Made by a program: the position numbers and the translations under genes
Notes under the pieces: model-generated
Seen by the model: the letters and a program-made list of their open reading frames with translations, nothing else
Told to the model about the DNA's origin: nothing
Database searches by the model: none
IMG/VR virus record: IMGVR_UViG_3300044630_002745
Location: 1-25,250 of that record
DNA length: 25,250 bases
Source: a virus
Direction: 5' to 3' (one strand)
Shown: positions 6,985 to 14,311 of the stretch, in pieces
How the letters are laid out: the number at the start of each line of letters is the position of its first letter
Numbering within the stretch: position 1 is the stretch's first letter

Positions 6985-7013
6985 GGTATGCCTTCCGAGC
7001 AGGCCGCCGTCAA
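6985..7013 (-). promoter_or_regulatory. Candidate sigma70-like promoter for the DNA-metabolism block
   Basis: On the minus strand TTGACG (7013-7008) is a 5/6 match to the -35 box. After a 17-nt spacer, CATACC (6990-6985) is a weak -10 (3/6). It is well placed, about 20-45 nt upstream of the ligase ATG, in the only sizeable gap between the lysis cluster and the DNA-metabolism genes. The weak -10 keeps this low. Confidence 0.25.
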
Positions 7014-7057
7014 GCCCCAAGGGTCGGGTTTCCTAGGATGCCCTAGGAGGGGGGCTT
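7012..7057. repeat. Nested inverted repeats before the ligase gene
   Basis: TCCTAGG (7031-7037) and CCTAGGA (7042-7048) form a 7-bp hairpin with a 4-nt loop. It is enclosed by AAGCCCC (7012-7018) and GGGGCTT (7051-7057), another 7-bp stem. There is no T tract on either side, so it is not a standard terminator. It could be an operator, an RNA-processing hairpin or a leader structure. Confidence 0.4.
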
Positions 7058-7062
7058 ATGGG

Positions 7063-7392
7063 TCAACCCTGCCGTCTACCCCGCCAGAGCCTGATACCCA
7101 CCGCCACGGCCACGGCAAGGCATCCAAACGACAGGGCCAGCCCTAGTTCGCGGACGGACTGCAGGGCTAGGGTGGCCGAGGACATATTACGCTCAAGGTC
7201 GGCGGAGTCGGACTTCAGCCCCCCATCGGTCACAAGCATGACCAGGGCATCGGTTGACTGCAGCTGGTCGAGGACAAAGCCCGACGTGTAAGCCGTGGTC
7301 ACCGAGGCCATGCCGGCGAAGGTCACCAGCAGGCAGACGGCCAGCAGGAGGTTGCCCTCACTTGCGCTTTGTTGGTCGCTTGGCTTTGGCAT
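7063..7392 (-). CDS. Two-transmembrane small protein, probable lysis accessory
   Basis: The start at 7392 (MPKPSDQQ) gives 109 residues and overlaps the holin gene by 35 nt. The frame extends further upstream, but only through Ser/Pro-rich sequence that shadows the holin gene. TM1 is about residues 14-37 (LLLAVCLLVTFAGMASVTTA) and TM2 about 84-104 (LGLALSFGCLAVAVAVGIRL), joined by a polar loop of about 45 residues (SKSADLERN-like, acidic). The tail is basic (RLWRGRRQG). Seen: two TM segments next to a holin candidate and a lipoprotein. Inferred: antiholin, second holin or spanin partner. The family is not recognised. Confidence 0.55.
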   Translation of the reverse strand: MPKPSDQQSASEGNLLLAVCLLVTFAGMASVTTAYTSGFVLDQLQSTDALVMLVTDGGLKSDSADLERNMSSATLALQSVRELGLALSFGCLAVAVAVGIRLWRGRRQG

Positions 7393-7750
7393 TGGGCTTG
7401 GACTTGGCTGGCTTGGGGTTGCCAGCGATGCGGTCGGCCTCGCGGTTCGCCCGGGCTTTGATTGCCCGTAGCAGCGCGTCGAGGACTTCTGGACTTGCGT
7501 AAGAAAGCGCACCGATCGCACCCATCCGCAGGCCCGGGCTGGAGATATACTCGGTGAGGGCGTAGCCACTGATCGCGGCGGTAATGGAAGCGGCCATTAC
7601 TCGGCGGGCCGCCCAGCCCCACGTGTGCTTTTCCTGTGAGAGCAAAAGTCTCGCCGCCATGCTCAGCGCTCCGATGGTCGATGCCACCACGCCATCCTTC
7701 AATTCCTTCGGGATGGACTCGGGGTCGATAGGTGCAGGGGGAGGGCTCAT
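7358..7750 (-). CDS. Putative phage holin (LydA-like)
   Basis: A 130-residue protein whose start forms an ATGA overlap with the lipoprotein gene. Hydrophobic helices lie at about 21-38 (VVASTIGALSMAARLLLS), 50-67 (RVMAASITAAISGYALTE) and 72-95 (GLRMGAIGALSYASPEVLDA). The C terminus is strongly basic (PKPAKSKPNAKAKRPTKRK), as in many holins. The pattern of a short helix, basic residues (KHTWGWAARR), a helix, and GAIGAL resembles LydA/phage holin 3 families. Inferred role: inner-membrane pore that triggers endolysin access at lysis. The endolysin is not adjacent but on the other strand at 1494-1967. Other membrane proteins cannot be excluded. Confidence 0.6.
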   Translation of the reverse strand: MSPPPAPIDPESIPKELKDGVVASTIGALSMAARLLLSQEKHTWGWAARRVMAASITAAISGYALTEYISSPGLRMGAIGALSYASPEVLDALLRAIKARANREADRIAGNPKPAKSKPNAKAKRPTKRK

Positions 7751-8496
7751 TCGTCCTTAGAGATTTCGGCTTCGTCCTTCTTGTCCTGCACGGCGTCGGA
7801 GACTTTGTCGTAGAGCCACCAGAGGGATAGCGCCGATGCGATGGCCGCCGTGCCGATGGCCACATACATGAAGGCCGGGGAGTCATAGATAAACGGCACG
7901 GAGCCAGCCAGCGCAGCGCAAGCCAGGAGCGGGACGCCTAGGCGAGGACCGAGAAAGGCCGTGGTCAATGCCCCGACCGCGAAGAGACCGGCACCTAGGA
8001 GGGTCCAGATATTCTTGGAGGCTTCGGCCTTCACGCGCTCGACCTCCTTGGTCAGCTCGACGATGCGGGCGTCCTTCAGGCCGGAGACGCGGGCGGCTTC
8101 CTTCTGGTCGGCCTCGAGCTTCTCCCATGCCTTGTTCACGGCGGTGGCGAGTTTGCGTCCGAACTCCATCTGGCGGGCGTAGTCGATGGCACCTTGCGGG
8201 GTCTCAGCTCGAGAGGCCCGTGCCACGGCGAAGGCCACGTCCGCCTCGGGGGGCGGGGGCAGATAGGACTGGGCCAGACGAGACTCCGCGACGACCACCT
8301 TGGGCTTATCGGCGTTCTTCTCGATGGCGACAAGCGCAGCGCCTACGCGGTGATCCGTCTTGTCTAGGTCTTTGCCTAGGGTCTGGACGGCGTCAGGCTT
8401 CGTCGGTGCCGGAGGCTGGACAGGCAGGGGAGCGTCGGCGGGCTTAGACTTGCACCCAGCCAGGGCCAAGACGGCGATGGCTAGGAGCAGGCGCAC
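7747..8496 (-). CDS. Lipoprotein with coiled coil and three C-terminal TM segments, unimolecular-spanin-like
   Basis: A GTG start at 8496 gives 249 residues. Residues 1-15 (MRLLLAIAVLALAGC) are a lipoprotein signal with a perfect lipobox L-A-G-C (Cys15). A Pro-rich linker follows (about 19-35), then a long helical, periplasmic-looking region (about 36-160, with the coiled coil ARIVELTKEVERVKAEAS at 143-160). Three hydrophobic segments come next at about 163-183, 186-204 and 208-229, and a charged tail. An N-terminal lipid anchor plus C-terminal membrane anchoring across a periplasmic coiled coil is the plan of unimolecular spanins (T1 gp11 type), although those have one TM. Neighbours are holin-like, which supports a lysis role (inference). 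Confidence 0.6.
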   Translation of the reverse strand: MRLLLAIAVLALAGCKSKPADAPLPVQPPAPTKPDAVQTLGKDLDKTDHRVGAALVAIEKNADKPKVVVAESRLAQSYLPPPPEADVAFAVARASRAETPQGAIDYARQMEFGRKLATAVNKAWEKLEADQKEAARVSGLKDARIVELTKEVERVKAEASKNIWTLLGAGLFAVGALTTAFLGPRLGVPLLACAALAGSVPFIYDSPAFMYVAIGTAAIASALSLWWLYDKVSDAVQDKKDEAEISKDE

Positions 8497-8498
8497 GG

Positions 8499-8630
8499 TC
8501 AGCGACCCTTGAGGGCGTCGAGGGCCTGACGGCCTTTCGCTTCCAGCGAGTCGGCCTTGGCCTTGTGTTTCCTCATAACGAGGGCACCGGCGACGAAGCC
8601 GACGAGGAGAGCGAGGAGGTGGGTGATCAT
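8499..8630 (-). CDS. 43-aa single-TM small protein
   Basis: Starts with ATG at 8630, 4 nt after the upstream stop, and ends 2 nt before the lipoprotein GTG. The upstream extension to 8801 is rejected because it shadows the 64-aa gene. The product (MITHLLALLVGFVAGALVMR, then KHKAKADSLEAKGRQALDAL) is one TM helix, a basic cluster and an amphipathic helix. Such short proteins are frequent next to phage lysis genes. Its role is unknown; it could assist the holin or the spanin-like protein. Confidence 0.5.
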   Translation of the reverse strand: MITHLLALLVGFVAGALVMRKHKAKADSLEAKGRQALDALKGR

Positions 8631-8634
8631 GGTG

Positions 8635-8829
8635 TTATTCGGAAATGAGTTCGACTTTGACGAGCGGGCCGAGGTCGGCGGGGGTCTGCGGAGTGGAGAA
8701 GCCGTAGACGGCGACGTTCGGGCCTTCCTCTCCGTTGCGGGAATAGGAGTGCTGGACTTCTCCAAAGAGCGCCGGGTAAAGGTTAGACCAGTCGGCATCA
8801 AAGACGCAGGTGATTTTATAGTAGGTCAT
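8635..8829 (-). CDS. Small conserved-looking protein after the tail fibre, 64 aa
   Basis: Starts with ATG at 8829, 4 nt after the fibre stop (leader ...TAATCCC-ATG). The 64 residues begin MTYYKITCVFDADWSNLYPA, with alternating strands and several aromatic residues, then HSYSRNGEEGPNVAVYGF and a tail rich in Pro and Leu (ADLGPLVKVELIS). A compact all-beta fold is likely. Its position right behind the fibre may indicate a fibre-assembly or virion-accessory role, but no family is recognised. Confidence 0.55.
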   Translation of the reverse strand: MTYYKITCVFDADWSNLYPALFGEVQHSYSRNGEEGPNVAVYGFSTPQTPADLGPLVKVELISE

Positions 8830-8833
8830 GGGA

Positions 8834-11716
8834 TTAGTTGCCGACGACGACCTTGATGTTGCGGTTGACGAGAATCATGCGGGTTGCGGCAGAGGCGGTT
8901 TGCCCTACGGCTTGAACGGCGTAGCAGGTGTTAGCCGTACCAGTCGGGCCAGCGCTGGTCGTGGCTTCCTGCACTCCATTAATAAACAGCGTAGCGTTGC
9001 CAGCCCCGTCAGAGTAGACCATCCACTCATAGACTACGTCCGTCGAGATGGTGGTCGTTCCGCTGACGAGGGTCTGGGTCGTGCCGTTATGCACCATTAG
9101 TTTGAAGACTTGTCCTGCACCGCCTGTGAACTTGATGCCGACGGATGCCGCAACAGGGTCGCCGCCGTTGGGTGTGCCACCCGTGTCGGTTGCGCCAATG
9201 TATGAGCGGTAGGAGTTGTTCGCATCGCCAGCAAAGCCACCAGCCTTTGCGATTTTTCCTGAAATCCAGACAGGCTTGGTAAACGTCAGGCGGTTGGCCG
9301 ACCCGCCATTAACCCAAGACATCTGCGTGTTACTGTATAGAGCGGCATAGCCAGCAACGCTTGTGTTAGGGCTGTCCTGTTCGTAAACGTATTGGCCGTA
9401 GTTGTTATTCGACGCGCCAGCGCCAGATGTGGCTGAATTAAAGGTCGTCCACTGGAACGTCGAAGGATTGCTCAAGGCGAGCGTGACTGCGTAAGGGCTG
9501 GTGGCTACTGTCTTGCTTTGGCCTTGGCGGGCCTGTGCATCCGTCGCAAACGCCGGAACCGCAGCCGTGACGAAGGCGGTCGTCGCGATCTGCGTGGTGT
9601 TCGTGCCAGGGGTGGCCGTCGGGGCGGTCGGCGTGCCAGTCAGCGCAGGGCTTGCGAGCGGCGCGCGGGAAGTGTCCGTGCCGTGGACGTGATCCTGTCG
9701 GGCGTAGCGCAGGGATGTGCCGACGGCGGCAGTGCCGTCAACCAGGGGAGTGGCCGAGCCAGCCTGACCGACGACGAATGCCGTGGTGGCAAGGGCGACG
9801 CTGTTCGTGTCGGCCGCGGCGGTGACGCCGTTGGTCGTGCCCTGGAGCGTGGTCGTGGAGGTGCCTGCAGCCGAACCGATGGTGACGTTGTTCGTGCTTC
9901 CAGCGAGGGCGTTCGTGCCGATGCCGATGGCGCGGGTCTGGCCGGACGCCATCGCGCCGGTGCCGAAGTTATAAGTGGCCGTCGACGTCTGGTTGCCGAT
10001 ATTGATGTTCAGACCAGTGGCCGTGAAGCTGCTACCAACCGTCATCGGTCCGTTGACCGTGATGAGGTTCGTAGCACCCGAGACAGCCGAACCAAGCGTG
10101 ATGTTCGTCGTAGAGCCAGAGACGCCGTTCGAGCCGATGTTGATGGTCTTCGTGGTAGCAGTCAGCGTTGCACCCGTTCCGATGTTAATCGTGGAAGCCG
10201 CTGTAGAGTTGCCTAGGATCTGCGTGGGGTGGGAGAAAGTCTTAACGCCGTTGATGGTCTGCGTGCCGTCGAAGTCCACATACTGACGGGTCACGCCGTT
10301 CTGGCGCATGAACAGGCCAGTGGTCGTCGTCCAGATGTCGCCGTTGACCGGGGTGGTGGGGGCTACGCCGTGCGCGACGTTGAAGCCCGCCGAGGCCGTT
10401 GTTGCGGCAACAGTGTTAACCTTGCCCAAGGCATCGACGAAGGTGAAGGTCGTGTCGCCTGCAACGTCATTCAAGCGCAGGATGTCGCCCGCACCGTCTT
10501 GCGTGATGGTCAGCGCAGCCGTAGCCGAGTTCGACGTGATCGTGACGTTGCCCGTCAGGGCGGGGCTAGCCTTGGGAGCGTAAGCCGACAGGTCAATCGA
10601 CACCGTCTGCGTGCCAGAGTCATAAGCCAGAGGCGCGGTCGCGTTGACTACGCCTGAAGGGCCAGTCGGGCCAGTGTCGCCTTGGATGCCTTGGATGCCC
10701 TGAATCCCCTGGATGCCCTGAGGTCCTTGTGCGCCAGTGTCACCCTGCGGGCCTTGCGGACCTGTTGCGCCAGTCGCACCCGTGTCGCCTTGCGGTCCCT
10801 GCGGACCAGTCGCACCCGTTGCACCAGTCGCCCCGGTCTCGCCTTGGATACCTTGCGGTCCCTGAGGACCTTGCGGACCTGTCTCGCCCTGCGGGCCAGT
10901 CGGGCCCATCGGGCCTTCGGGTCCTTGGATACCAGCAGCGCCTTCCAGATTGACCGTCCAAGAGGCATACGTCCCTGAGCCGGTGTGCTTGTTGACCAAG
11001 ACCACCATGACGCCCGTGCCGAAGTTGTAGCTCGTGACGTCACCGTGCATATGGTGGTCGTTGTCATATGCGATGATGACGGACTGCTGGACGGTATACG
11101 CGAGGCCAGCCTCGACCGTCAGGGTCTTGCTTCCGTTGCCGATCGTGAGCGAGGTCGTGGAGGTCGTCTCATACTTGTCGCCGTTGATGCCCTGCGGACC
11201 TTGCGGACCGATGGGGCCTTGCGGGCCGATGGGGCCTTGAGCGCCCGTCTCGCCTTGGATGCCTTGCGGACCTTGCGGGCCAGTCGCCCCGGTCGCTCCC
11301 GTTTCGCCTTGGATGCCCTGGATACCCTGAGGACCTTGAGGACCCGTTGCGCCAGTAGGACCAGCGGGACCAATCTCGCCTTGCAAGCCTGTGTTACCTT
11401 GAGGTCCCTGCGGACCTTGGATGCCTTGGATACCTTGAGGGCCAGTAGGGCCAGTGGGGCCGGTGGCTCCGGTGTCGCCCGTGTCACCCTTGGGGCCAGT
11501 AGGTCCAACAGGACCAGTCGGGCCAACAGGGCCTTGCGCGCCAGTCGGGCCAGTGGGGCCAGTCGGACCAGGAGCACCCGGCACACCCACCGAACCGTCC
11601 AGCGTGCCGGCCACGATGCCCGTGACCGTGCCCACGATGGTGGACTGGTCTGCCGCGAACGTGCCGGAGATGGTCCCGAACGTCGAAGCCGTCGAGGTGA
11701 TCGTCGCGTCAGGCAT
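8834..11716 (-). CDS. Collagen-like tail fibre / receptor-binding protein
   Basis: A 960-residue protein. Residues 1-42 are a Thr/Ser/Gly-rich virion-attachment head. Gly-X-Y collagen repeats run over about 43-179 and 259-354, separated by an 80-residue beta domain (180-258: [20 protein letters not shown] at its start, WTVNLEG at its end). Residues about 375-500 include [11 protein letters not shown]. Residues about 500-625 carry repeated INIG/ITLG/VTIG units spaced about 15 residues, a likely beta-solenoid shaft. Residues 668-717 contain the common fibre signature [20 protein letters not shown]. The last 200 residues look like a concanavalin/LamG-like beta sandwich (FINGVQE near 911), a probable receptor-binding tip. 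It follows the Ig-like gene with a 3-nt gap and no Shine-Dalgarno sequence. Confidence 0.85.
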   Translation of the reverse strand: MPDATITSTASTFGTISGTFAADQSTIVGTVTGIVAGTLDGSVGVPGAPGPTGPTGPTGAQGPVGPTGPVGPTGPKGDTGDTGATGPTGPTGPQGIQGIQGPQGPQGNTGLQGEIGPAGPTGATGPQGPQGIQGIQGETGATGATGPQGPQGIQGETGAQGPIGPQGPIGPQGPQGINGDKYETTSTTSLTIGNGSKTLTVEAGLAYTVQQSVIIAYDNDHHMHGDVTSYNFGTGVMVVLVNKHTGSGTYASWTVNLEGAAGIQGPEGPMGPTGPQGETGPQGPQGPQGIQGETGATGATGATGPQGPQGDTGATGATGPQGPQGDTGAQGPQGIQGIQGIQGIQGDTGPTGPSGVVNATAPLAYDSGTQTVSIDLSAYAPKASPALTGNVTITSNSATAALTITQDGAGDILRLNDVAGDTTFTFVDALGKVNTVAATTASAGFNVAHGVAPTTPVNGDIWTTTTGLFMRQNGVTRQYVDFDGTQTINGVKTFSHPTQILGNSTAASTINIGTGATLTATTKTINIGSNGVSGSTTNITLGSAVSGATNLITVNGPMTVGSSFTATGLNINIGNQTSTATYNFGTGAMASGQTRAIGIGTNALAGSTNNVTIGSAAGTSTTTLQGTTNGVTAAADTNSVALATTAFVVGQAGSATPLVDGTAAVGTSLRYARQDHVHGTDTSRAPLASPALTGTPTAPTATPGTNTTQIATTAFVTAAVPAFATDAQARQGQSKTVATSPYAVTLALSNPSTFQWTTFNSATSGAGASNNNYGQYVYEQDSPNTSVAGYAALYSNTQMSWVNGGSANRLTFTKPVWISGKIAKAGGFAGDANNSYRSYIGATDTGGTPNGGDPVAASVGIKFTGGAGQVFKLMVHNGTTQTLVSGTTTISTDVVYEWMVYSDGAGNATLFINGVQEATTSAGPTGTANTCYAVQAVGQTASAATRMILVNRNIKVVVGN
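10655..10942 (-). repeat. Second collagen-like Gly-X-Y coding repeat of the fibre
   Basis: Codes for about 96 residues of uninterrupted Gly-X-Y, rich in GPQGPQ, GATGAT and GIQGIQ. On the plus strand it reads as repeated 9-nt units such as CCTTGCGGA and GCCAGTCGC. It would form a triple helix in the fibre trimer. Near-identical units make this tract prone to unequal recombination. Confidence 0.85.
11180..11590 (-). repeat. First collagen-like Gly-X-Y coding repeat of the fibre
   Basis: Codes for about 137 residues of Gly-X-Y, starting [17 protein letters not shown] and including one GDTGDTG charged stretch. It lies directly after the short N-terminal head domain. The unit composition (GPTGPT early, GPQGIQ later) shifts along the tract, which suggests stepwise expansion from different unit types. 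Confidence 0.85.
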
Positions 11717-11719
11717 GGC

Positions 11720-12034
11720 TTAGACGGTGACGGAGTCGATGACCTGAACGCGGAAAACCTCGGTGCGGGAGATGCCACCGCCAGGGAATACGAACTTGAT
11801 GTCCCACCGACCAAGGCCGAGGCCCCAGTCGGCGGTCGAGCCCGGGTAGGTGCAGGTAAACGACAGGCCGTCCAGCGCCTTGGTGATCGTCAGCTCGTAG
11901 GAGTTGCCGCACTTGTCCTCCACCGTCGAGGTCAGGGTCGTGGCCAGCAGGTTGGCAGGGCCGGTAGCGCCAGGGGTCCAGACGAAGGTGCAGGCGAACG
12001 TGTTGCCCTGCGATAGCGTGACGGTGTCAGACAT
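11720..12034 (-). CDS. Ig-like small tail-associated protein, 104 aa
   Basis: Begins [19 protein letters not shown] and ends [11 protein letters not shown], with a central [16 protein letters not shown] (about 73-88). This pattern of a start strand, strands around a polar turn, 'G-x-W/Y-x-x-D-I', then a closing V-x-V-x-x-x-V-T strand is common in the small Ig-like/BppU-N-like domains encoded next to phage fibres. The family assignment is therefore tentative. It lies just upstream of the collagen-like fibre (3-nt gap) and may form part of the fibre attachment platform. It is preceded by one copy of the repeated leader motif. Confidence 0.5.
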   Translation of the reverse strand: MSDTVTLSQGNTFACTFVWTPGATGPANLLATTLTSTVEDKCGNSYELTITKALDGLSFTCTYPGSTADWGLGLGRWDIKFVFPGGGISRTEVFRVQVIDSVTV

Positions 12035-12062
12035 GGCTACTTATTGTGCAAATGGTAGGGTT
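12032..12062 (-). promoter_or_regulatory. Leader motif copy D (divergent)
   Basis: On the minus strand: AACCCTAC (12062-12055), eight bases, CAATAAGTA, then GCC-ATG. It matches the three better copies (before the tail-tube, scaffold and gpW-like genes) in order and spacing but has one extra C and a different final triplet. The region lies in the 32-nt gap after the 160-aa gene. Confidence 0.5.
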
Positions 12063-12066
12063 TAGG

Positions 12067-12549
12067 TCAGAACCTCTGCAGCTTGGTGATCCCCTCGATT
12101 TCTTCCCCTGCGAAGGTGTTGCCCACGTATTCAGGGTCCCAGACGTAAACACCCGTTGTCCAGAATGACGCAGGGATGACCCCGGTCCTGAAGTCTTGGA
12201 AGGTGACGGTCTGCCCGGTCAGCTCGGCCTGCGTTTCTAGGGTGGAGTTGTTGTAGGCAGGGTTGGCAAACATACGGTTGCCAAGGGGGAAGGGTGGAGA
12301 AACGCCAGTTGAGTATTCTTGATTGAAGAACTCGACAGGTAGGAATTGGCCACCCGGACCTGACGCACTCCAACCAAACCAAGGAAGTCCCCTAATCAGT
12401 CCGCTTCCAGCCGCTGCTGACTTTAGGCCATCAGGAAAATAAATCCAGTTGTTACCTCCATCAAAGTCTGCGAAAACCTTATAGCGCCAGACATGGCGAA
12501 ACTTCCCCCACGTGGAGATGGTCTCTGTGCTGCCTACGGCGTAGGCCAT
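12067..12549 (-). CDS. Tail-associated protein of unknown function, 160 aa
   Basis: The start at 12549 overlaps the upstream stop (TGATG). The product is rich in aromatic residues (WRYKVFADFDGGNNWIYFPD near 21-40; GLPWFGWSASGPGG about 54-67; VYVWDPEYV near the C terminus), with low Lys and no cysteine, consistent with a beta-rich virion protein. It sits between the 586-aa tail protein and the Ig-like gene. DNA covering about 12300-12480 is lower in GC than its surroundings. The family is not recognised. Confidence 0.55.
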   Translation of the reverse strand: MAYAVGSTETISTWGKFRHVWRYKVFADFDGGNNWIYFPDGLKSAAAGSGLIRGLPWFGWSASGPGGQFLPVEFFNQEYSTGVSPPFPLGNRMFANPAYNNSTLETQAELTGQTVTFQDFRTGVIPASFWTTGVYVWDPEYVGNTFAGEEIEGITKLQRF

Positions 12550-14309
12550 CAGATGCGGGCGTAGAAGTAGGTCGCCGTGGCCGAGCCCAGCTTGATGCGG
12601 TCAGCCCACAGCGAGCCGGTGACGTATTGGGTGACGGTGGCGCCGTTGACCGTGGCGATACGGATATAGCCTTCCGCGTCCGTGTCGGACGGCAGGGGGG
12701 TTCCGATGTTCCACTCGAAGCCAGTCGGGTTCGGGAACAGGCCAGACGCGAACGGAGCCTTGACCCAGACCTCGTAGGTGCTGGTCGAGACGGTGATGTT
12801 GCTGGCGATGTTGCCAGGGGTGACGTTGTTGACCGTGCCAGAGACGATGCGGTAGGTGGACATACCTCCAGTGGTGCTGACGTGGATGACCTTGAAGGGG
12901 TGATCCGTGGTCGGCTCGGCGGTGCAGCCAGATGCTTCACCGTAGTTAAGGATGCGCTTGGTAAACGTGCGCGGGGTGGTGTCGTTGATGACCGGGGTGG
13001 CAAAAGCAGGGGTGAACGTCAGGGCGTTGGCCGCGTAGGCGTCCTCGTAGTTTACCACGTGCGCCCACTTTACGGGGGTCGTGGCCGCGTTAAGGTTGTA
13101 GGGGTCCTCGGCCTCGGTCTTGCCGGATACGTTCATCAGCTGCGTGGCGTTGAGCTCGCAGGGAATGACGATGTCCTGAGAGCCGACGGAGCACTGGTAG
13201 ACAGAATACCAGGTCGTGAAGGACGTGAGGCTAGAGTTAGGCGTGAGCGTGGCCACGTCCGTGTTCTTGAGGCTGTTGGTAAACTCGACCTGATAGACGC
13301 CCGGGCCAGCCAGTTGGACGATGACGTTGCCTTTCAGCGCGGGGATCGTGTTGAGGCACTGTTGCAAATCGTAGGCTGACTCGCTGCCAGGGTTGAAGCC
13401 AGACGTGGTAGTTGCGGCGCCGTAGGTAAAGGTCACCGTGCCCGACTTGTATATGCCGACAAAGATGACCTGCTGGATTTCGTTGGCGGTAGCGCTGCCG
13501 GCCCTGATCTGCACGACCGAGACAGTGCAAGGCGTTGCCGCGATGGAATCGATGACGGCCAGCACCCGGACGTGATGACCGAAGAAGCGAGGGTTGAACC
13601 AAGTGGTGTGGCAGTTGCCCCAGTCGGTGGTCAGCCCGGTGGATGCCGCGTCATAGCCGGACATCTTCTGCACGTTGGTCTTATTCTGATAAAGCGACGG
13701 ACCAGAATCGACGAAGAGTTTGTTGAACTGATCGGAGCCGTCCTTGACGATGGACACCCAGGGGAGGTTCTGGTCGAGCAGGCCAGCAGAGAACTCGCCG
13801 TTGCCAGCGTCCCACTTCGACAGGGTGACGAACCAGCGACCCGTGCCCGTCAGCGCGTAGCCGCCGCCGCCCAGCATCCAAGGCGAGCTAGAGTCGCCGA
13901 CAGGGACAGGGGTGATGCCAGAAGACAGCACCGCCGCGAAGTTCATGTAGGCTTGGCGGTAGTCCGTAAACGGCGAGTTCTTGATGAGAGGCATCAAGGA
14001 GTGCGTGTAGGTCACCGAGCCTAGGGCGACCTGAAGCACCGGGGCAGGAGTCCCTGACACAGGCAAAGCAATCATCCCGCACTGGAACTGAAGCGGCTTT
14101 AACTTGGCCGCGAAAGGGTCAACGAAGGAGGGGACTTCAGGCGGGACAGGCGGATCGGGGGGCTGAGGAGGGTCAGGCAACTTAGGAACCGCAAAGCCTA
14201 GGACGAAGCCGCCATCGCCGGCGGGAGGAATCCACGGCTTCTCGATGTCCAGGGAGAACCCGTTAGACGAAGCCTTGAAGGTGTATCCGTCGCCGGGTTG
14301 TAGGCTCAT
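12549..14309 (-). CDS. Large distal-tail / virion protein, 586 aa
   Basis: Start ATG 14309, 2 nt after the upstream stop. It begins with a beta segment and has a Pro-rich linker, about 43-61 (LPDPPQPPDPPVPPEVPS). The rest is Ser/Thr/Gly/Asn-rich beta sequence with few charged residues, as in baseplate or fibre-like proteins. A repeated style of short hydrophobic strands and turns (SGTVTFTYGAATTTSGF) suggests beta-sandwich domains. No enzyme motif was seen. Its place after the tape measure and before the fibre fits a tail-tip, hub or structural role (inference). The family is not recognised. Confidence 0.6.
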   Translation of the reverse strand: MSLQPGDGYTFKASSNGFSLDIEKPWIPPAGDGGFVLGFAVPKLPDPPQPPDPPVPPEVPSFVDPFAAKLKPLQFQCGMIALPVSGTPAPVLQVALGSVTYTHSLMPLIKNSPFTDYRQAYMNFAAVLSSGITPVPVGDSSSPWMLGGGGYALTGTGRWFVTLSKWDAGNGEFSAGLLDQNLPWVSIVKDGSDQFNKLFVDSGPSLYQNKTNVQKMSGYDAASTGLTTDWGNCHTTWFNPRFFGHHVRVLAVIDSIAATPCTVSVVQIRAGSATANEIQQVIFVGIYKSGTVTFTYGAATTTSGFNPGSESAYDLQQCLNTIPALKGNVIVQLAGPGVYQVEFTNSLKNTDVATLTPNSSLTSFTTWYSVYQCSVGSQDIVIPCELNATQLMNVSGKTEAEDPYNLNAATTPVKWAHVVNYEDAYAANALTFTPAFATPVINDTTPRTFTKRILNYGEASGCTAEPTTDHPFKVIHVSTTGGMSTYRIVSGTVNNVTPGNIASNITVSTSTYEVWVKAPFASGLFPNPTGFEWNIGTPLPSDTDAEGYIRIATVNGATVTQYVTGSLWADRIKLGSATATYFYARI

Positions 14310-14311
14310 GT

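Noticed and set aside
7032-7057. CCTAGG hairpin as intrinsic terminator
   Set aside because: No T tract follows on either strand; kept only as an inverted repeat.
10655-11590. Regularly repeated short units resembling a CRISPR array
   Set aside because: The units are 9-nt codon repeats coding for Gly-X-Y, with no unique spacers.
10985-12016. Long plus-strand frame opposite the fibre and Ig-like genes
   Set aside because: It is the antisense of Gly-X-Y and low-complexity coding DNA (Arg/Thr/Leu-rich repeats), with no domain; the minus-strand fibre is clear.
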